DNA of 64,000 nt, from contig JAFXWC010000006.1 of assembly GCA_017534445.1 (NCBI GenBank), forward strand, positions 1 through 64,000, written 5' to 3'. Each line of letters starts with the position of its first letter. The first letter of the stretch is position 1. Shown here piece after piece: positions 60,820-64,000 of the stretch. This stretch comes from Treponema sp. GTDB lineage: Bacteria; Spirochaetota; Spirochaetia; Treponematales; Treponemataceae. The notes beneath the pieces are model-generated. The model made no database searches and had not been told where the DNA came from. It worked only from the letters and a program-made list of their open reading frames with translations. The translations under genes and the position numbers were made by a program.

Positions 60820-62832
60820 CTAGTTTACCGCGTCTACCTCCGCTAAGATTTGATTGTTGCTGAATCCAAGCAGGTCCATTGCACCTGAAGGACAGGCTAC
60901 GGTACAAGCACCACATCCCTGGCACATTGCTGTGTTTACCTGGGAAACATGGCGGGTAATCGTAGTGCGGTTTGGACCGCGGAAGTCCTTGTCCACATAA
61001 GATATTGCGCCGTAAGGACAGACGTTTGCACACTGACCGCATCCGTTACACATGTTTTCGTCCGGGTGGGCGGTGCAAGGATTGTTCTGCAACTTGTCTT
61101 TGATAAGAAGAGTAATTGCTTTTGCGGCGGCACCAGAAGACTGGGCTACTGTTTCTGGAATATCCTTTGGTCCAAGACATGCGCCTGCAAGGAAGATACC
61201 GGCTGTCGGGCTTTCAACAGGGCGGAGCTTAACGTGGGCTTCAAGGAAGAAGTCGTTGTTGTCCATTGATGTTGTAAGCATTGTTGCAAGCGGACGGGCG
61301 CTCTTGTTTGCTTCGAGGGAACCAGCAAGAACAACCATGTCTGCCTTTATGTGAAGCTGGCGGTTAAGGATAAGGTCGCTTCCCTGAACGTCAAGAGTTC
61401 CGTCAGAAAGAGGAGTTACCTTTCCAACCATACCCTTGATGTAGTGAACCCCGTACTGTTCAACTGCACGGCGGTAGAATTCATCAAATGCCTTTCCTGG
61501 GGTACGAACGTCTATATAGAATACATAGCATTCTGTATCCGGGTAGTGGTCGCGGGTAAGGATTGCCTGCTTTGCGGTATACATGCAGCATACCTTTGAG
61601 CAGTATTCATTTCCCTTTGATGCGTTTGCAGAACAGCGGCTGCCTACGCACTGTACGAATACAATCTTCTTTGGCGGCTTACCGTCTGAAGGGCGGAGCA
61701 ATACACCGCTTGTAGGACCGGAAGCATTGCAGAGACGCTCAAATTCAAGAGAAGAAACAACGTCCTTGCTCTGATTGTATGCAAATTCATCGTAGGGCTT
61801 AAGGTCAATCATGTCGTAACCGGTTGCAACTACAATGGCACCGTACTTTTCCTGAATGACTTCATCCTTTGCGTTAAAGTTGATTGCACCTGCACCGCAA
61901 GTCTTTTCGCACATTCCGCAGACATTGTCCTTGCCGTTCTTCATAGCCTTAAGGTGAAGACAGTAGTTTGCGTCAATAGTAGCAATCTTTGGAACTGCCT
62001 GTGCAAACGGAATGTAAACAGCAGTCTTGTTGTTCAGGTTGAAGTTAAAGTCGTTGGGGACTTTCTTCATTGGGCACTTTTCCGTACATTCACCGCAGCC
62101 TGTACACTTTGCTTCGTCAACATAGCGGGCATGGCGCAGAATGTCTACGGTAAAGTTTCCGATGTAGCCTGTTACCTTTGAGACTTCGCTGTAGCTTAAA
62201 ATGCGGATGTTCTTGTTCTGTCCAACTTCAGTCATACGCGGTGTTACGATACATGACGCGCAGTCCAAAGTTGGGAAGGTCTTGTCAAGCTGTGCCATCT
62301 TTCCGCCAACGGTAGGCTTTCGCTCAACAAGGTCAACCGGGAATCCGGCTTCCGCAATGTCGAGTGCTGCAGTAATACCTGCAATGCCACCTCCGATTAC
62401 GAGGGCACGCTTTGTCATAGGAGTTTCGCCAGGTGTAAGGGGAGTGTCAAGTATTGTCTTGGCAACGGCAGCCTTACCCAAAGCAATAGCCTTTTCCGTT
62501 GCAAGAGCCATGTCTTTTGTAACCCATGAGTCCTGTTCGCGGATGTTGGCAACTTCCACTTTGTATGGGTTAAGTCCGGCTCTTTCTGCGCAACCGCGGA
62601 ATGTCTTTTCGTGCATGCGTGGTGAGCAGGAGCATAGGACTACGCCCGTAAGATGATCGTTCTTTATGTGGTCTTCTATCATCTGCTGGCCGGCTGAAGA
62701 ACACATATATGTGTAGTGGGTAGAGAAGACTACTTCTGGAATTTTTCCAAGTTCTTCTGCAACCTTTGCTACGTCAACCGTGCCTGCTATATTTGTGCCG
62801 CAGTGGCACACGAAAACACCAATTCTTTCCAT
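60820..62832 (-). CDS. hdrA: HdrA-like electron-bifurcating flavoprotein subunit
   Basis: A 670-aa HdrA: N-terminal VFVCHCGTNIAGTVDV, CSCSPRMHEKTFRGCAE, FAD motif RALVIGGGIAGITAALDIAEAGFPV with GGKMAQLDKTFPTLDCASC, inner ferredoxin CTGCGECTEKCP, an EKYGAIVVATGYD strand, and C-terminal ferredoxins CNGCGQCANVCPYGAI and CQGCGACTVACPSGAMD. In characterised systems HdrA bifurcates electrons at its FAD. AGGAG lies 6 bases before the ATG. It is third of nine genes. Confidence 0.93.
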   Translation of the reverse strand: MERIGVFVCHCGTNIAGTVDVAKVAEELGKIPEVVFSTHYTYMCSSAGQQMIEDHIKNDHLTGVVLCSCSPRMHEKTFRGCAERAGLNPYKVEVANIREQDSWVTKDMALATEKAIALGKAAVAKTILDTPLTPGETPMTKRALVIGGGIAGITAALDIAEAGFPVDLVERKPTVGGKMAQLDKTFPTLDCASCIVTPRMTEVGQNKNIRILSYSEVSKVTGYIGNFTVDILRHARYVDEAKCTGCGECTEKCPMKKVPNDFNFNLNNKTAVYIPFAQAVPKIATIDANYCLHLKAMKNGKDNVCGMCEKTCGAGAINFNAKDEVIQEKYGAIVVATGYDMIDLKPYDEFAYNQSKDVVSSLEFERLCNASGPTSGVLLRPSDGKPPKKIVFVQCVGSRCSANASKGNEYCSKVCCMYTAKQAILTRDHYPDTECYVFYIDVRTPGKAFDEFYRRAVEQYGVHYIKGMVGKVTPLSDGTLDVQGSDLILNRQLHIKADMVVLAGSLEANKSARPLATMLTTSMDNNDFFLEAHVKLRPVESPTAGIFLAGACLGPKDIPETVAQSSGAAAKAITLLIKDKLQNNPCTAHPDENMCNGCGQCANVCPYGAISYVDKDFRGPNRTTITRHVSQVNTAMCQGCGACTVACPSGAMDLLGFSNNQILAEVDAVN

Positions 62833-62842
62833 ATACCACTCC

Positions 62843-63238
62843 TTATTTCTTGTACTTTCTGAATGCGCTTACAATGGCCTGCTGTGGCATGTCGTCGTCA
62901 AGGGCAGCCGGTACATCCTCTGGATTCAGATGGAATGGACCCCTCTGGCGCTCAACAAACATGCGTACTGCTTCTATGAGCTTTGCCGGTTCAACTTGAC
63001 GCGGGCAGCGTTCAAGACATGCAAAGCAAGAAAGGCATTTGTAAATTGACTTGGACTGCAAGAGCTTTTCAATCTCGCCGTTTTCAACCATCTGCACAAA
63101 CTGGTGCGGGTGATATTCCATTTCATCATAATTAGGGCATGTGCCTGAACACTTGCCGCAAATCATGCAGCTTTTTGGATTTACACCGCTGATTGAAAGA
63201 ATCTGGGCCTTTGCTTCTTCAATTTCACTCTTAAGCAT
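62843..63238 (-). CDS. hdrC: HdrC-like 4Fe-4S protein
   Basis: A 131-aa protein with two ferredoxin motifs, CMICGKCSGTCPNYDEM and CLSCFACLERCPRQVEP, the standard HdrC layout. It transfers electrons between HdrA and HdrB. AGGAGG lies 6 bases before the ATG; the start overlaps the hdrB stop by 8 bases. Confidence 0.93.
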   Translation of the reverse strand: MLKSEIEEAKAQILSISGVNPKSCMICGKCSGTCPNYDEMEYHPHQFVQMVENGEIEKLLQSKSIYKCLSCFACLERCPRQVEPAKLIEAVRMFVERQRGPFHLNPEDVPAALDDDMPQQAIVSAFRKYKK

Positions 63239-64000
63239 TTACGGCCTCCTTCTGAACGGCATCCTTTACTCCAAGTGCCTCTGCAAGAAGCTCCGTAAAG
63301 TAAATTACGTCTGGCTGACCTTCTGCCTTGTTTTTCATAAGGTTGTAGCGGCAGAGCGGGCAGGAAGTTACAAGAATGTCAGCCCCCATGTCCTGTGCGT
63401 TGCCAAGGATTTTCTGGGCTCTGGCATGTGGAATAGACTTGTCCTCAAACATCGTGTAGGCACCGCAACATTCATTGCGCTCTGAATAAATTACAGGTGT
63501 GCCACCGATTGCCTTGATAAAGTCTTCAAGAATTTGCGGATTTTCTACGTCGTCAAACTGAAGGACTTTTCCCGGACGCAGCAAAAGGCATCCGTAGTAA
63601 GCGCCGATCTTCTTTCCCTTAAAGGGGTTCTTAACGGCAGCCTTTACATTGTCCCAGCCAACAACATCGCGGAGAACTTCAAGGTAGTGGAGTACCTTTG
63701 CCTCTCCGTTGTACTGAATGTCGTCATTCTTAAGGTAGTTGTTGACTTTTGTGATGACATTCTGATCATTCTGCATGTCTGCGTTAACCTGTTTGATTAC
63801 GTTGTAGCATGCAGAGCAGATTGTTACCAAATCCTCTCCGGCATCCCTTGCGGCGGCGAGTGCGCGAACAGACGAAAGCTTGGAGGCAATTTCGTCCTTT
63901 GCAAGAGGATATGTTCCTCCGCAGCACTGCCATTCAGGAATTTCCTTGAGAGTGAAGCCTAAAGCTTCCGCGGATGCACGCGCATAGACATCAAGGTCTT
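63231..64000 (-). CDS. hdrB: HdrB-like CCG-domain subunit (partial, 5' end outside window)
   Basis: About 256 codons are visible; the reading frame continues past the right edge. Two CCG domains: EWQCCGGTYPL with CSACYN, and YGCLLLRPGK / NECCGAYTMFED with CPLCRYN. These bind the non-cubane 4Fe-4S clusters of HdrB. Short internal TTG or ATG starts near 63830 are not the true start because protein-like sequence with the first CCG motif lies upstream. It is probably the first or second gene of the operon. Confidence 0.9.
   Translation of the reverse strand, partial: DLDVYARASAEALGFTLKEIPEWQCCGGTYPLAKDEIASKLSSVRALAAARDAGEDLVTICSACYNVIKQVNADMQNDQNVITKVNNYLKNDDIQYNGEAKVLHYLEVLRDVVGWDNVKAAVKNPFKGKKIGAYYGCLLLRPGKVLQFDDVENPQILEDFIKAIGGTPVIYSERNECCGAYTMFEDKSIPHARAQKILGNAQDMGADILVTSCPLCRYNLMKNKAEGQPDVIYFTELLAEALGVKDAVQKEAVNA

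Noticed and set aside
63231..63830. Complete 199-aa HdrB
   Set aside because: The apparent start is an internal codon; the first CCG motif lies upstream and the frame continues to the window edge.

Overview
The window looks like chromosomal DNA from a Treponema-type spirochaete. The clearest signs are a FlaA flagellar sheath protein (46994-48046), a spiro-SPASM protein (38624-40234), a bactofilin, an MCP, a GGGtGRT/NifU-like pair, DUF4912 beside a GH57-like protein, and a very large BNR/HAMP/SpoIIE phosphatase. Genes lie on both strands in short, tightly packed operons. The species cannot be named from sequence alone.

Layout. 1-13.8 kb is mostly housekeeping: bactofilin, TPR protein, MtaB, PspC-like protein, GGGtGRT/NifU-like operon, enolase, two SAM methyltransferases, an AraC regulator beside a disabled MMPL/RND transporter (two lesions), and a thiM/thiamine-binding/thiE operon behind a TPP riboswitch. 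13.8-21.8 kb is an AT-rich accessory block. It holds a run of probable orphan immunity genes (Imm26, DUF2625, Imm43-like) and a HigBA-type toxin-antitoxin pair between two ~184-bp direct repeats, then a two-gene membrane protein/beta-helix operon that I do not recognise. 21.8-25.8 kb returns to core genes (alr, M18 aminopeptidase, trpS). 25.8-27.7 kb has stacked palindromes and what looks like a single integron-type gene cassette (attC-like site plus a predicted EVE-like/PD-(D/E)XK nuclease gene) lodged exactly after the stop of the neighbouring phosphatase gene.

27.7-38.5 kb, all on the minus strand, has the SpoIIE phosphatase, its 944-aa repeat-protein partner, a catalytically degenerate GH57-like protein and DUF4912. 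38.6-46.9 kb is a six-gene plus-strand operon. Four genes suggest synthesis and transfer of an activated sugar (spiro-SPASM, glycosyltransferase-like, a three-domain cytidylyltransferase/PseG-like/methyltransferase fusion, ATP-grasp); the last two are a cell-wall amidase and a GerMN protein. FlaA follows. 48.2-53.4 kb has a RelA/SpoT-TPR fusion, tRNA-Glu, a conserved hypothetical, an MCP and a PilZ-like protein. 53.5-64 kb (minus strand) has an AspT-family permease and a nine-gene redox operon, hdrBCA-flxDCBA followed by soluble fumarate-reductase-like genes; hdrB runs off the right edge.

Best candidates for undescribed biology are the Hdr-Flx-fumarate-reductase-like operon, the 18.8-21.8 kb two-gene cassette, the integron-like nuclease cassette, and the fusion-bearing sugar operon. 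Functions are read from motifs by eye; no database search was possible.
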